DNA from: ENR-C20 sp942493145
GTDB taxonomy: Bacteria > Bacillota > Clostridia > Acetivibrionales > DTU013
NCBI GenBank assembly: GCA_942493145.1
Contig: OW818679.1
Coordinates: 2,542,001 to 2,606,000 of the forward strand
Direction of reading: 5' to 3'
Length of the DNA: 64,000 nucleotides
The position numbers were made by a program, and so were the translations under genes. The notes beneath the pieces were generated by a model. That model was not told the origin of the DNA, searched no databases, and saw nothing but the letters and a program-made list of their open reading frames with translations. Position 1 is the stretch's first letter, and each line of letters starts with the position of its first letter. This document shows positions 27,041-36,072 of this stretch, piece by piece.

Positions 27041-28099
27041 TCAGCAATCTCCGTTGGGGAACAGGACAACCTTGATAGCCTCGCCGGTACGGGTCAGCTC
27101 AATACCATCATTGATTTTCTCCAATGGCAGTCTGTGAGTTATGAACTTCTCACTTGGGAAGGATTTGGCAATCGCCAGTTCATACGCACGCCTGGATTGG
27201 ATATAGGATGCTCCGAAATGGCCCTTGACCCAGATGTTCTGGTAGTGGATGTAATTGGTGTCCATTTCCGTTAAAGTGCCCTTCGGTACGCCGCCGAAGA
27301 GGACAACGATTCCGCCCGGTTTCACCATGAAAACACTTTGTGCCTGTGCTGCGTTGGAGGGATTAGCAGAAATGACCTTGTCCGCTCCGCGCCCGTTTGT
27401 CAGTTTCTTCACAGCCTCTATGGAGTCTTCCTTTGTGCTGTTGATTACATGGTCCACACCGAAGTTCTTCGCCATCTCCAGCCGTTTATCGTTGATTTCA
27501 ATCATGATGACCGACCTGGCGCCTCTTAGCTTGGCCAGCTGTGCCATAAAGCATCCTATAGGTCCTGCACCTATAATAACGAGCACGTCATTGTATCCGA
27601 CCGCTATATTTTCCTCGCAGGCATAAACAGATGTCAAAGGCTCACCAAGGCTTGCAGCCTCGAATTTGACGTCTTCCGGCACTGGATAGATACCACCCAG
27701 CTCTATTTTTCTTGCAGAAACGGCTGTATACTGAGCAAACCCACCGGTTCCGGCAACACCGGGTTCAACACCTGTGCAGTTCTCGCTGTGTCCGCTGATG
27801 CAGTCATCACATTTCATGCAGTAGGTTCCCGGAAACAGGAAAAGACGGTCTCCCACCTTGTACTTTGATACAGCCGGATCGATCTCATCCACGACACCAA
27901 CGATCTCGTGGCCATAAACGAATGGATAACTTCCTTTTCTTGAGTCGCTGGTCAGGTTTCGGATATCGGACCCGCAAAGTCCGACAGCCATTATCTTCAA
28001 AATCAACCCACCTTTAGGACATGTGGGTTTTTCTATTTCTTCCACCCTGATATCATTCGGTCCATACATAAGTGCAGCTTTCATTTTTTTATTTACCAT
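27041..28099 (-). CDS. Zinc-dependent medium-chain alcohol dehydrogenase (polyol type)
   Basis: A 352-aa MDR protein: catalytic zinc ligands in GLCGSDIRN and YGHEIVG, four-cysteine structural zinc loop CMKCDDCISGHSENC, and the NAD-binding motif VLVIIGAGPIGCFMAQLA followed by an acidic residue in MIEIN, suggesting NAD preference. It resembles sorbitol, threonine and L-iditol dehydrogenases. GGAG lies 8 bases before the ATG. It is the first gene behind promoter C, with the FGGY kinase next. Oxidation of an imported sugar alcohol to a ketose is the simplest role. Confidence 0.92.
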   Translation of the reverse strand: MVNKKMKAALMYGPNDIRVEEIEKPTCPKGGLILKIMAVGLCGSDIRNLTSDSRKGSYPFVYGHEIVGVVDEIDPAVSKYKVGDRLFLFPGTYCMKCDDCISGHSENCTGVEPGVAGTGGFAQYTAVSARKIELGGIYPVPEDVKFEAASLGEPLTSVYACEENIAVGYNDVLVIIGAGPIGCFMAQLAKLRGARSVIMIEINDKRLEMAKNFGVDHVINSTKEDSIEAVKKLTNGRGADKVISANPSNAAQAQSVFMVKPGGIVVLFGGVPKGTLTEMDTNYIHYQNIWVKGHFGASYIQSRRAYELAIAKSFPSEKFITHRLPLEKINDGIELTRTGEAIKVVLFPNGDC

Positions 28100-28178
28100 T
28101 CATGATTCTCCTTTTTTACTTTAAGCCTTTCCGGACATACTGTATCTTTCCATGGCCAATAGATGATGACCTGATACT

Positions 28179-28236
28179 ATAATATCAGCACCACTATTCT
28201 ATTTCAAACGGAGTCGTTCCGGAGCATAACGGAAAT
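28179..28236 (-). promoter_or_regulatory. Regulon promoter C with upstream operator (dehydrogenase-kinase operon)
   Basis: On the minus strand TTCCGTTATGCTCCGGAA (28217-28234) is followed by 9 bases, TTGAAA (28202-28207), 17 bases and TATTAT (28179-28184). The leader to the dehydrogenase start is about 75 bases. Bases between operator and -35 (CGACTCCGT) differ by one from copy B. Confidence 0.87.
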
Positions 28237-28284
28237 CCATAACCTCATTTCTACCAGGTTGGTAAACCCCCAGCCCTTCCATAT

Positions 28285-28320
28285 AAAAAAGCCACCTTCG
28301 CTGAAAACAGCAATGGTGGC
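28285..28320 (-). terminator. Rho-independent terminator after the GNAT gene
   Basis: GCCACC...GGTGGC (28291-28320), with an inner GCTG/CAGC stem, is followed on the minus strand by six Ts (28285-28290). It separates the acetyltransferase gene from promoter C. Confidence 0.85.
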
Positions 28321-28350
28321 ATAGCTTCAATATCGGAATACTCCCGTTTG

Positions 28351-28926
28351 TTATTTCATGATTTTCTGACAGGCAACAAGATCCAGAAGTCTGCCGAACT
28401 TCATACCGACTTCTTTGTAGTGTGCGCACTTTTCCCAGCCGTTCTTCTCAAAAAGCTTCAGGCTTTCTTCATTCTCGCCGCAAATGGTAGCGACAAGCGT
28501 GTGAAGCGTAGTCGTATGCGCATACTCCTCAATGAACTGAAGGGCTTTTCTGCCAATCCCTTTTCCCACAAAATCGGGATGCAGGTATATGGTCACTTCA
28601 GCAGTGATATTATATGCCTCGCGGCTTTTGTGCCTTGTAAGCAGAACATATCCGCAGACTGTCTCATTCCCGGTACCGTCCTGCGAATCTACCTGCCCCT
28701 TGTCACCCATCTGCGCCTTGTGAGTATCCTGCCACCTGACAGAATCCTCATTCAGTATCACAAAGGTCTTGTAAGGTAGTTCATCAAAGAAAACGATCTC
28801 GCGCATCCCTTCGTCATTCATGGGATAATAGTGGAATGTGGCTGTTGTGTTTTCAATGTAGTAATTGTAAATATCCTTCAGCTTGGAAAGGTATTTTTCT
28901 TCCATTTCTTTGAATACCAGTTCCAT
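28351..28926 (-). CDS. GNAT-family N-acetyltransferase
   Basis: A 191-aa protein with the acetyl-CoA-binding motif region YLHPDFVGKGIGRKALQFIEEYA (Q/RxxGxG/A-like in GKGIG) and the order of beta strands expected for a GNAT domain. It is closest in look to the phosphinothricin/MnaT acetyltransferase group, with an early YYIENTTATFH segment. It has an insertion of about 20 polar residues near 65-85 compared with that group. The substrate is unknown. The gene is followed by its own terminator and preceded by a 50-bp gap from the DUF1648 gene. Confidence 0.8.
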   Translation of the reverse strand: MELVFKEMEEKYLSKLKDIYNYYIENTTATFHYYPMNDEGMREIVFFDELPYKTFVILNEDSVRWQDTHKAQMGDKGQVDSQDGTGNETVCGYVLLTRHKSREAYNITAEVTIYLHPDFVGKGIGRKALQFIEEYAHTTTLHTLVATICGENEESLKLFEKNGWEKCAHYKEVGMKFGRLLDLVACQKIMK

Positions 28927-28978
28927 ATGGGCCCCCTTTTATCAATATCTTCTATCTTTCATCATTCAACTCTTATCT

Positions 28979-29665
28979 TCACTTATCCACTGAATCGCTA
29001 TCAGACACCTGCTCATCAGCAGTGCCTTCCTGCAACGAAAGCGTCTCATCCTCGCCGGCTTCAAGTCTATCCGCCCCAAGACTTTCCGCCTCAAGCTTTT
29101 CCGCTTCCAATCTTTCGGCTTCCAATCTTAACGCTTCATGCTTATAGTAGTCGACTTTCAAGTTCTCCCTCATTGACAGAAAAATGTAGGTGACAGCCGT
29201 AACAAGTATTAAAAAGGCAACCACAGGTAATAAGTACTTCCCAATTCCGAAGCTGTTACTCTGGGCAGCGGTTATGGCAACAACCTGCATATAGCCAAAC
29301 AGGCAGATGATCTCCAGCTTGACCACCCTCAGCATGGTTAAGGCCAAAACATACTGCGACCTCTCGTTATCGGCATTAATCTTCACGATGTAATTAAACT
29401 GATATGGAAACCTGGATATTAACGTAAATATCAGATACATAGCCAGAATGACACCTGCAATTGCATACAGAGTGCTTTTGCTTCCATAGGCGTCAATATC
29501 ACCACTGGAATTCATGTGGGTTGGAATTGTATCCGGCAGTGACTGCCATGAAATAATCGTATAAACCCATACTGCCAGCAGCACTATTAACGATAGCGCT
29601 TCAAATACAATATCTATCTTTTTCATTTCAATTTTAAGCTTTTTCCTTTGATACGCCATTTCCAT
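28979..29665 (-). CDS. DUF1648-domain membrane protein with Glu-rich repeat tail
   Basis: A 228-aa protein with a DUF1648 motif (SLPDTIPTHMNSSGDIDAYGSKS) between the first two of about four to five membrane helices. The C-terminal 50 residues are hydrophilic and contain tandem five-residue units of the LEAEK/RLEAE kind, probably a helical cytoplasmic tail. AAGGGG lies 9 bases before the ATG at 29665, which overlaps hemZ by 32 bases; a later ATG at 29626 avoids overlap but lacks a good ribosome site. Function is unknown; DUF1648 proteins include SdpI-type immunity proteins, but that role is not shown here. Confidence 0.75.
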   Translation of the reverse strand: MEMAYQRKKLKIEMKKIDIVFEALSLIVLLAVWVYTIISWQSLPDTIPTHMNSSGDIDAYGSKSTLYAIAGVILAMYLIFTLISRFPYQFNYIVKINADNERSQYVLALTMLRVVKLEIICLFGYMQVVAITAAQSNSFGIGKYLLPVVAFLILVTAVTYIFLSMRENLKVDYYKHEALRLEAERLEAEKLEAESLGADRLEAGEDETLSLQEGTADEQVSDSDSVDK

Positions 29666-31178
29666 TAAGTATCGCCCCTTTTCTTAGTACCATTTCTTCA
29701 ATCCTGCAAATATATTCCTCAACATTTTTAACATTAAAAGCACGTTCGATTCGATTTTCTTCAGGCCAGACAACCTTTGTCACCGCTCCGGCGCCTATAG
29801 CTATGATTGTCTGCCTTTCCTCCATTATGTGTATGTTGTAACGGCTCTCAAAGCCAGGTTTGCAATATCCGGTGTTCTCAAGATTTCCGGTGATGTTTTT
29901 CTGCCTGTATAAATAATATGGGCGCATTCCCATGGATTTTGCATATTCATAAGCCAGAGCCGACATATCTGAGGCCTCCTGCTCAGGCAGCCACCTGAAT
30001 GCCGGCTTTTTCTCCATTTTGGCCCCGGCTGCGTACCTTTCCATAGCCAGTCTCGATGCACGCTTTAGCGCCAATGAATGGACCGTAAGGCTTTCAGGAC
30101 CCAGTTTCTCAATCTTTCGGAGTGTGTCCTTAAAAATCTCAAGATCCTCTCCCGGCAGACCGATTATGATATCCATGTTAATATTGCCGAAGCCCATCTT
30201 CCTCGCTGCCCCGAATGCCTTATCCACATCCTCTGCAGTGTGGTTCCTGCCGATAAGCCTCAAGGTTTCATTATTCATGGTCTGCGGATTAATGCTTATC
30301 CTGTTCACAGCGCTGTCCCTGATGGTCCGCAGTTTTCCTTCGTCAAGGGAATCCGGCCGTCCCGCTTCAAGTGTATATTCGCACAAACCTGAAAAGTCGA
30401 AACTGCTTCCGATACATTCCAGCAGCTGTTCAAGCTGCCTCCGGTCAAGAGATGTAGGCGTGCCTCCGCCAATATATATACTCTGAACCCGGTAACCCTT
30501 TTCTGAAATAAGTCCTTTCACAAGCCCCATCTCAGTATACAATGCCGCCAGATACCTGTCGACTATGTCTGAACCCGGTTTGGCCTGATTGGAGGTAAAG
30601 GAGCAGTAAAGGCATCTGGTAGTGCAAAAGGGTATCCCTATATAGACACTTACCAGGTCTTTGTCCGTACTTTTCAGTATTTCCCTCTCAATGTCGGCTA
30701 CGCCTGTAATGAGACTGGCTTTGCCTGCTGACAGCATGAAATACTCTTTCAGCTTTTCCTCTATCCGGCTGTTATCGAAACCGCTGTCATGAAGCTCATG
30801 TACTATCTTAACGGGCCGGATACCTGTGAGGATTCCCCATGGCAGCTTCCTTCCGGTATATTCAGAAAGAATGGAATAGACGCCACGCCTGATTTCGCGT
30901 TTGAAGCTTCGACGTCCTTCGATATCGCCGGCTTTCGGGATTCCACCAGGAAAATCGGCATAATACTCCAGCGATATGCCGGCCCTTCCATCCCTCAGGC
31001 TTATGATGTAACCCGCTCCAGTGTCCTTCTCAACTCCGCTCCCATATAAAAACACCCCCGCGCCTTCAGGCAGAGGGCATTCATAGCTTGAACAAATTTC
31101 ATCCTCATTAAAAAACAACTTTACCATATCAGTCAATTGATTCTGAAAATCCAGACCGCTAAACCCAAGGTATATCAT
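29634..31178 (-). CDS. hemZ: Radical SAM coproporphyrinogen III dehydrogenase-like protein HemZ
   Basis: The 514-aa length and N-terminal extension of about 160 residues, with LPWGILTGIRPVKIVHEL, identify HemZ rather than HemN. The radical SAM cluster is CTTRCLYC (CX3CX2C) near residue 184, with IYIGGGTPTSL following. It would decarboxylate coproporphyrinogen III without oxygen in heme synthesis, although the family in Clostridia is sometimes linked to other roles. No strong Shine-Dalgarno precedes the ATG. It is in the common clostridial order with the metallo-hydrolase and dtd genes upstream. Confidence 0.9.
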   Translation of the reverse strand: MIYLGFSGLDFQNQLTDMVKLFFNEDEICSSYECPLPEGAGVFLYGSGVEKDTGAGYIISLRDGRAGISLEYYADFPGGIPKAGDIEGRRSFKREIRRGVYSILSEYTGRKLPWGILTGIRPVKIVHELHDSGFDNSRIEEKLKEYFMLSAGKASLITGVADIEREILKSTDKDLVSVYIGIPFCTTRCLYCSFTSNQAKPGSDIVDRYLAALYTEMGLVKGLISEKGYRVQSIYIGGGTPTSLDRRQLEQLLECIGSSFDFSGLCEYTLEAGRPDSLDEGKLRTIRDSAVNRISINPQTMNNETLRLIGRNHTAEDVDKAFGAARKMGFGNINMDIIIGLPGEDLEIFKDTLRKIEKLGPESLTVHSLALKRASRLAMERYAAGAKMEKKPAFRWLPEQEASDMSALAYEYAKSMGMRPYYLYRQKNITGNLENTGYCKPGFESRYNIHIMEERQTIIAIGAGAVTKVVWPEENRIERAFNVKNVEEYICRIEEMVLRKGAILNGNGVSKEKA

Positions 31179-31211
31179 TCAATCAGCAACCGTTCTACAA
31201 AAAAATCCATT

Positions 31212-31823
31212 CTATAGAAAATAATTGTTCTTCCTCTCAAAGCCTATGGCGGAAGCCGCTCCATGCCCGGGATAGACTACGGTATCATCCGCCAGTGGCA
31301 TGAGCTTTGTTTTTATGGAAGCAATCAGCAGATCACCGTCCCCATCGCCCAAATCAGATCTGCCTATACTCAGTCTGAAAAGTGTATCCCCTGTGAATAC
31401 AGTATTATCGGACTTAATGCAAATCCCGCCCGAGGTATGCCCCGGAGTATGGATCACTTCCAGCTTTGTACCGCCAAACTCAATGACGTCGCCATCCTTA
31501 AGCAATACATCCGCCGGCTTGAACACCCGGCTTTTGCCGAACATCACCGAACCGTTGTAATATGGGTCCGTCAAAGCCCCGGCATCCTTCTCATGGACCA
31601 GTACCTTCGCGCCGGTCCTGTCTCTCAGCTCGTCAACATATGCCACATGGTCGAAATGGGCATGCGTCAGTATGATGTACTTCAAGGCCAGAGCCTCTTC
31701 TTTAAGCACCTTTTCAATCTCGCCCGTAGTGACACCGGCATCTATCAGGACTGCTTCACCAGCATCACCCAATATATATACATTTGAATCTACCAATCCT
31801 GTCATAATCCTGCTTATTTTCAT
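31212..31823 (-). CDS. Glyoxalase II-like metallo-beta-lactamase fold hydrolase
   Basis: A 203-aa protein with the two-metal motif THAHFDH (HXHXDH), then HTPGHTSGGICI, FTGDTLF and YPGHG, all ligands of the MBL fold. It is short, lacking the C-terminal helical domain of true glyoxalase II, as in the YqgX/YcbL group. Such enzymes hydrolyse thioesters such as S-lactoylglutathione or bacillithiol adducts. It lies 8 bp after dtd and 33 bp before hemZ in the same direction. Confidence 0.88.
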   Translation of the reverse strand: MKISRIMTGLVDSNVYILGDAGEAVLIDAGVTTGEIEKVLKEEALALKYIILTHAHFDHVAYVDELRDRTGAKVLVHEKDAGALTDPYYNGSVMFGKSRVFKPADVLLKDGDVIEFGGTKLEVIHTPGHTSGGICIKSDNTVFTGDTLFRLSIGRSDLGDGDGDLLIASIKTKLMPLADDTVVYPGHGAASAIGFERKNNYFL

Positions 31824-31831
31824 ATTCCCGT

Positions 31832-32281
31832 CTAAAACTCCTTTCTGCTATCCATCAATATCGTTACCGGGCCGTCGTTCTTCAGTTCGACCACCATATC
31901 CGTCTGAAACCTTCCGGTCTCCACCTTCATACCGCGGTTCCTGCACCGCTCTACGAAATGGCAGTATAGCCTTTCGGCCTCCTCAGGTCTTGCCGCCCTG
32001 TCAAAACCCGGTCTGTTGCCCCTCCTGCAGTCGCCGTACAGTGTAAATTGTGAAACGACAAGCAGTTCACCCGAAATATCGGCCAGGGCTATGTTCATTT
32101 TATTGTTTTCATCTTCAAATACTCTCAGATTGACAACCTTGTCTGCCAGATAATCGGCATCGACTTCAGAATCCTCTTTAGCCACTCCCAGCAAAACAAC
32201 AAATCCGCGCCCGATCCTGCCTGTTTCAACGCCCTCTGAAATTACATGTGCTTCGGACACCCTTTGAATTACCGCCCTCAT
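31832..32281 (-). CDS. dtd: D-aminoacyl-tRNA deacylase
   Basis: 149 residues, the normal DTD length. It carries both catalytic signatures: SQFTLYGD near residue 78 and the cross-subunit motif NDGPVT near residue 137. The enzyme removes D-amino acids, and glycine from tRNA-Ala, in the cytoplasm. AGGAG precedes the ATG. Its position between rel and a metallo-hydrolase is the usual Firmicutes order. Confidence 0.97.
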   Translation of the reverse strand: MRAVIQRVSEAHVISEGVETGRIGRGFVVLLGVAKEDSEVDADYLADKVVNLRVFEDENNKMNIALADISGELLVVSQFTLYGDCRRGNRPGFDRAARPEEAERLYCHFVERCRNRGMKVETGRFQTDMVVELKNDGPVTILMDSRKEF

Positions 32282-32375
32282 TCAAGCTCTCCTGTCCTTT
32301 TACTCTCCTGCCCTTTACTCTCCCGTACCTTTTCCAGTGACTGTTCCAGCTGCCCCAAAACTGGCGATTGCTGTG

Positions 32376-34553
32376 TCACTGCCTGTTCCTCGACACCTCG
32401 AATACACTGTCTATCTTTTTGATGCGCTTTATCATCTTTTCCAGCTGCTCCGTATCTGTAATCTCAAGTGTCAGGTTGATCATCGCAATCTGGTCCTTCG
32501 TAGTCCTTGCATTTATGGCCTTCAGCGGGATCTTGGCCTCACCGATGGTATTGGTGAGCTCCATAAGCAGCGAGGTCCTGTCATTGGCCAGTACGGTAAT
32601 ATCAGCTTTGTAGGAGGCGTTTTTCGCGGTATACCATTCAACCTCAATGAGTCGCTCATCTTCACTCAGAGAGCTGACCACATTGATGCAATCGCTCCTG
32701 TGGACTGAAACCCCTCTACCCCTTGTGATATATCCGATGATCCTGTCACCCGGCACCGGGTTGCAGCACCTCGAGAGTCTGACCAGGCAGTTGTCTATTC
32801 CTTTTACTATAATACCGCTCTCAGGTATGGTCTTTTTCTTCTTGTCGACCTTCTGCTGGAGTTCGGCCATCTGGACAAGCTCAAGTTCTTCGGGCTTCAA
32901 GGTCTTGCGGTATTCATCCTTGAGCCTCGTTACTATCTTACCGGCACTGATGCCTCCAAAACCCACAGCGGAGTACACATCATCCATGTTATTGAAGTTG
33001 TACTTCCTGAGCATCACTTCAATCCAGTCAGGCTTGAAAATCTGGCTGAATGCTACACCCTGCTTCTTCAGTTCTTTTTCTATGATGTCCTTGCCCTTGA
33101 GGATGTTCTCTTCCCTGTTTTCCTTCTTGAACCACTGGTTGATCTTGTTCCTTGCCTGGGAGCTCTTTACGATCTTGAGCCAGTCACGGCTGGGGCCATG
33201 AACATTGCTGGATGTGAGTATCTCTATTATATCCCCGTTTTTGAGCTCATAATTGAGCTTTACGATTTCGCCATTGACCTTCGAGCCCATCATCTTGTTA
33301 CCGACGGCACTATGTATCGAATAAGCGAAATCAATAGGTGTAGATCCTGCCGGTAGATTCATGACGTCGCCCTTCGGTGTGAAAACGAATACTTCGTCGG
33401 TGAAGAAATCCACCTTGACACTTTCGACGAATTCGTTGGCGTCTCCGGTTTCCTTCTGCCAATCCTGCAGCTGTCTCAGCCAGGCAAGTTTCTTGTCAAA
33501 TCCGGCATCTCCCGAACGACCTTCCTTGTACTTCCAGTGCGCAGCTATACCTACCTCTGCCACCCTGTGCATGTCCCAGGTCCTTATCTGGACTTCGAAG
33601 GGCTGTCCCCCATGGCCTATGAGAGTTGTATGAAGCGACTGATACATGTTTGGCTTGGGCATTGCTATGTAATCCTTGAACCTGCCCGGTATGGGCTTGT
33701 ACAGCTCATGGACCAGTCCAAGCACAGAATAACAATCCTTTACCGAATTAACGATCACCCTTACGGCAAAGAGGTCATAAATCTGTTCCAGCGACTTATT
33801 CTGTTCGAGCATTTTCCTGTATATGCTATAGAAGTGCTTGGGCCGGCCGTCTATTCGGGTCTCGATTCCAAGATCGGCGGTCCTTGTCCTGATTTCCTCA
33901 ATGATAGCGGCTATGAACGCTTCCCGCTCCTTACGTTTTTGTGATATTTTTTCAACCAGGTCGTAATAGCCGTCAGGGTCTATGTATCTTAAGCAGATAT
34001 CCTCCAGTTCCCACTTGATCTTTGAAATACCAAGCCGGTGAGCCAGGGGAGCATATATCTCCAGGGTCTCCTTCGCCTTCTGCAGCTGCTTTTCCGGAGT
34101 CATATACTTGATTGTATGCATATTGTGCAGCCGGTCGGCCAGCTTGATCAGCATGACCCTTATGTCCTTCGCCATCGCCAGAAGCATCTTGCGAAGGTTC
34201 TCCGCCTGCTGCTGTTCCTTGGTGGAGTATGGTATCTTGTCCAGTTTTGTGACGCCGTCCACCAGTGTGACTATCTCTTCCCCGAAAATTTCCTTGAGGG
34301 AATCGAATGTGTAATTTGTATCTTCTATGGTATCATGGAGCAGCCCGGCTATAATGGTACTGCAGTCCAGTTCAAGATCAGCAAGAGTGTGGGCGACCTC
34401 AATAGGATGGATTATATAGGGTTCTCCCGATTCCCTCATTTGACCATCATGGGCTTTCTTGGACAGCTCGTATGCTTTCTCAAGCAATACGAAATCACAA
34501 GTCGGATTGTACTTTTTAATTTTTTCAATCAGCTTGTTGAATCGGTTGTCCAT
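32376..34553 (-). CDS. rel: Bifunctional (p)ppGpp synthetase/hydrolase
   Basis: A 725-aa long Rel/SpoT-type protein: the HD hydrolase domain (about 25-180; LLHDTIEDTNYTF and LADRLHNMHT), synthetase domain (about 235-350; FKDYIAMPKPNMYQSLHTT and RTWDMHRVAEVGIAAHWKYK), TGS domain (about 385-450; FTPKGDVMNLPAGSTPIDFAY), a zinc-finger/helical region and a C-terminal ACT domain. Both catalytic halves look intact, so it should make and degrade the alarmone. GGAGG precedes the ATG. It follows apt by 12 bp, so apt-rel form one operon. Confidence 0.97.
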   Translation of the reverse strand: MDNRFNKLIEKIKKYNPTCDFVLLEKAYELSKKAHDGQMRESGEPYIIHPIEVAHTLADLELDCSTIIAGLLHDTIEDTNYTFDSLKEIFGEEIVTLVDGVTKLDKIPYSTKEQQQAENLRKMLLAMAKDIRVMLIKLADRLHNMHTIKYMTPEKQLQKAKETLEIYAPLAHRLGISKIKWELEDICLRYIDPDGYYDLVEKISQKRKEREAFIAAIIEEIRTRTADLGIETRIDGRPKHFYSIYRKMLEQNKSLEQIYDLFAVRVIVNSVKDCYSVLGLVHELYKPIPGRFKDYIAMPKPNMYQSLHTTLIGHGGQPFEVQIRTWDMHRVAEVGIAAHWKYKEGRSGDAGFDKKLAWLRQLQDWQKETGDANEFVESVKVDFFTDEVFVFTPKGDVMNLPAGSTPIDFAYSIHSAVGNKMMGSKVNGEIVKLNYELKNGDIIEILTSSNVHGPSRDWLKIVKSSQARNKINQWFKKENREENILKGKDIIEKELKKQGVAFSQIFKPDWIEVMLRKYNFNNMDDVYSAVGFGGISAGKIVTRLKDEYRKTLKPEELELVQMAELQQKVDKKKKTIPESGIIVKGIDNCLVRLSRCCNPVPGDRIIGYITRGRGVSVHRSDCINVVSSLSEDERLIEVEWYTAKNASYKADITVLANDRTSLLMELTNTIGEAKIPLKAINARTTKDQIAMINLTLEITDTEQLEKMIKRIKKIDSVFEVSRNRQ

Positions 34554-34565
34554 CTATTCCTCCAT

Positions 34566-35081
34566 CTAGAACTTGACCAGTGACTGTATATTATATCCTT
34601 TGAGCTTATCCCTGCCATCAAGGAAGGACAGCTCGATGAAGTAGATAAGTCCTACGACCTGCCCGCCAAGCTTCTCAACCAGCTTTATATTCGATTCGGT
34701 AGTGCCTCCTGTAGCCAGAAGGTCATCTATAATAAGCACCTTTTGCCCCGGTTTGATTGCATCCTCATGCATCTCCAGAATATCCGTTCCATATTCCAGT
34801 TGATATTCCACGTCAATAGTCTTATAAGGCAGCTTGCCCTTTTTCCTTATCGGAACGAAGCCCTTCCCCATGACATAAGACAGCGGCGCCCCAAATATAA
34901 AGCCTCTGGATTCAGGACCTACGATCAGATCAAAATCGCCGAGCCCTTCAGCCATAACTCTCATCTGGTCAAGGCACTCCTTTAATGCAGCAGCATCCTG
35001 AAGAACCGTTGTAATATCAATAAAGTCTATTCCTTCCTTCGGGAAATCCATAACATGCCTGAGTTTTGCTTTCAAATCCAT
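34566..35081 (-). CDS. apt: Adenine phosphoribosyltransferase
   Basis: 171 residues, typical for APRT. The PRPP-binding motif is VLIIDDLLATGGTT near residue 119, and the N-terminal DFPKEGIDFIDITTVLQD and GPESRGFIFGAPL are characteristic. It salvages adenine to AMP. AGGGGG precedes the ATG. It starts the apt-rel-dtd-hydrolase-hemZ run. In many Firmicutes recJ lies directly upstream; here a 1.1-kb gene-poor stretch intervenes. Confidence 0.97.
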   Translation of the reverse strand: MDLKAKLRHVMDFPKEGIDFIDITTVLQDAAALKECLDQMRVMAEGLGDFDLIVGPESRGFIFGAPLSYVMGKGFVPIRKKGKLPYKTIDVEYQLEYGTDILEMHEDAIKPGQKVLIIDDLLATGGTTESNIKLVEKLGGQVVGLIYFIELSFLDGRDKLKGYNIQSLVKF

Positions 35082-35856
35082 AATATTGCCCCCTACTCAA
35101 AGTTGGTGGTTTGGGTTAAACTTTTATCAATGCTGAAGGTCGTTCATTAAGGTGAAGAATAAGTTATAAATTATATTATAGCTATTAAGATCTGGTATGA
35201 CAATATTTTTGTGAGCAAAGAGAGGTATGGAGGTGAATTGGGTGTTTAAAGGTATAAATAAAGGTACAACAATACTCCGTAAAAAAGGTAAATAATAAGA
35301 GCTTCCACTCAAGGTAACTCTATTAAAATATAACTCAAAATCTTATTATATGCAGCACCTCAATGTCAATGTAACAAAATAAGCGCTTTAGGGCATGTCA
35401 AAGTTATTTCCTTGCCCTACACAATGTTGAGTTTAAGCACCATTTTAGGGGTTGGTAAACCTCAAGGATAAACAGAAAGTTGTCAACCAGTCCCTGCGAA
35501 TATCCTGCTGTTGGGAATATTTACATCTAAGTGTGCATATTATGAGGAAATGCTTAAGTTTTAGTTAATTTTTACCATATTTCTACGAATTAATCAATTT
35601 TTTGCACAGTTTTCTCTGAAAAATTGCTTTTCTCCCAGAATAACTGCTCATTACTCGATATTTTGCACACCTTGCCTGGAATTCTCATAGGAAGGAGTGT
35701 TTGAGTTGCTTTTCGGCTGCTGTCCTGTGGAATAATAATAGAAAACCACTGAAGATGCTTATTCTTAGCATGTTTCAGCGTTTTCAGTTGTATCGTTAAT
35801 ATTTTATTTACATTAATTGTCTTCATGCGTTAGCCCTGAAATAACATATTGTTAGT
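35082..35856. other. AT-rich gene-poor spacer between apt and recJ
   Basis: No confident gene, tRNA or terminator was recognised here. Reading frames are short and AT-rich. A short GGGCA/TGCCC inverted repeat lies near 35391-35418. The stretch may hold remains of a decayed gene or an RNA that cannot be identified by eye; the apt promoter must also lie here. Confidence 0.5.
35590..35826 (-). CDS. Possible small hypothetical protein
   Basis: A 78-aa basic reading frame starting 31 bp after the stop of the coiled-coil gene. Its start has only a weak AGGG upstream. The composition (many Lys, Gln, Ser, no hydrophobic segment) does not identify a family. It may be a genuine small gene, or the degraded rest of a longer one; confidence is low. 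Confidence 0.25.
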   Translation of the reverse strand: MKTINVNKILTIQLKTLKHAKNKHLQWFSIIIPQDSSRKATQTLLPMRIPGKVCKISSNEQLFWEKSNFSEKTVQKID

Positions 35857-36072
35857 TTATCTTACACCCTTTATGACCCTTCTCTCTTCTTTCTGCCTAT
35901 CTGATTTTTCTTTTAGTTCAGTTACATCTTCCATTGTTTTTGCTGCAACTTCTATTATGTTATCTACGTTTTTATCAATTTGTTTTACATCACATTTTAT
36001 TGCTGTAATATCAAGCTCCATCTTATCAAGCTTTTCGAGTTTTGTTAGTATCTGCTTAAGAATTTCTTCCAT
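35857..36072 (-). CDS. Small coiled-coil protein
   Basis: A 71-aa protein starting MEEILKQILTKLEKLDKMEL, with heptad-like leucine/isoleucine spacing along almost its whole length, so it is probably one long helix that forms a coiled coil. AAGGAG lies 8 bases before the ATG, which supports real translation. Small proteins of this type, built from repeats like LEKLDxxExDI, are common in Clostridia and have no known function. Alone in the recJ-apt spacer. Confidence 0.6.
   Translation of the reverse strand: MEEILKQILTKLEKLDKMELDITAIKCDVKQIDKNVDNIIEVAAKTMEDVTELKEKSDRQKEERRVIKGVR

Noticed and set aside
18292..28234. Sigma-54 promoters for the PRD regulator, as in LevR systems
   Set aside because: No TGGCAC-N5-TTGC sequence is found at any of the three operons, the regulator has no sigma-54 ATPase domain, and standard -35/-10 boxes are present.
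35127..35312. 61-aa frame in the apt-recJ spacer
   Set aside because: AT-rich composition, no ribosome site and no recognisable features.
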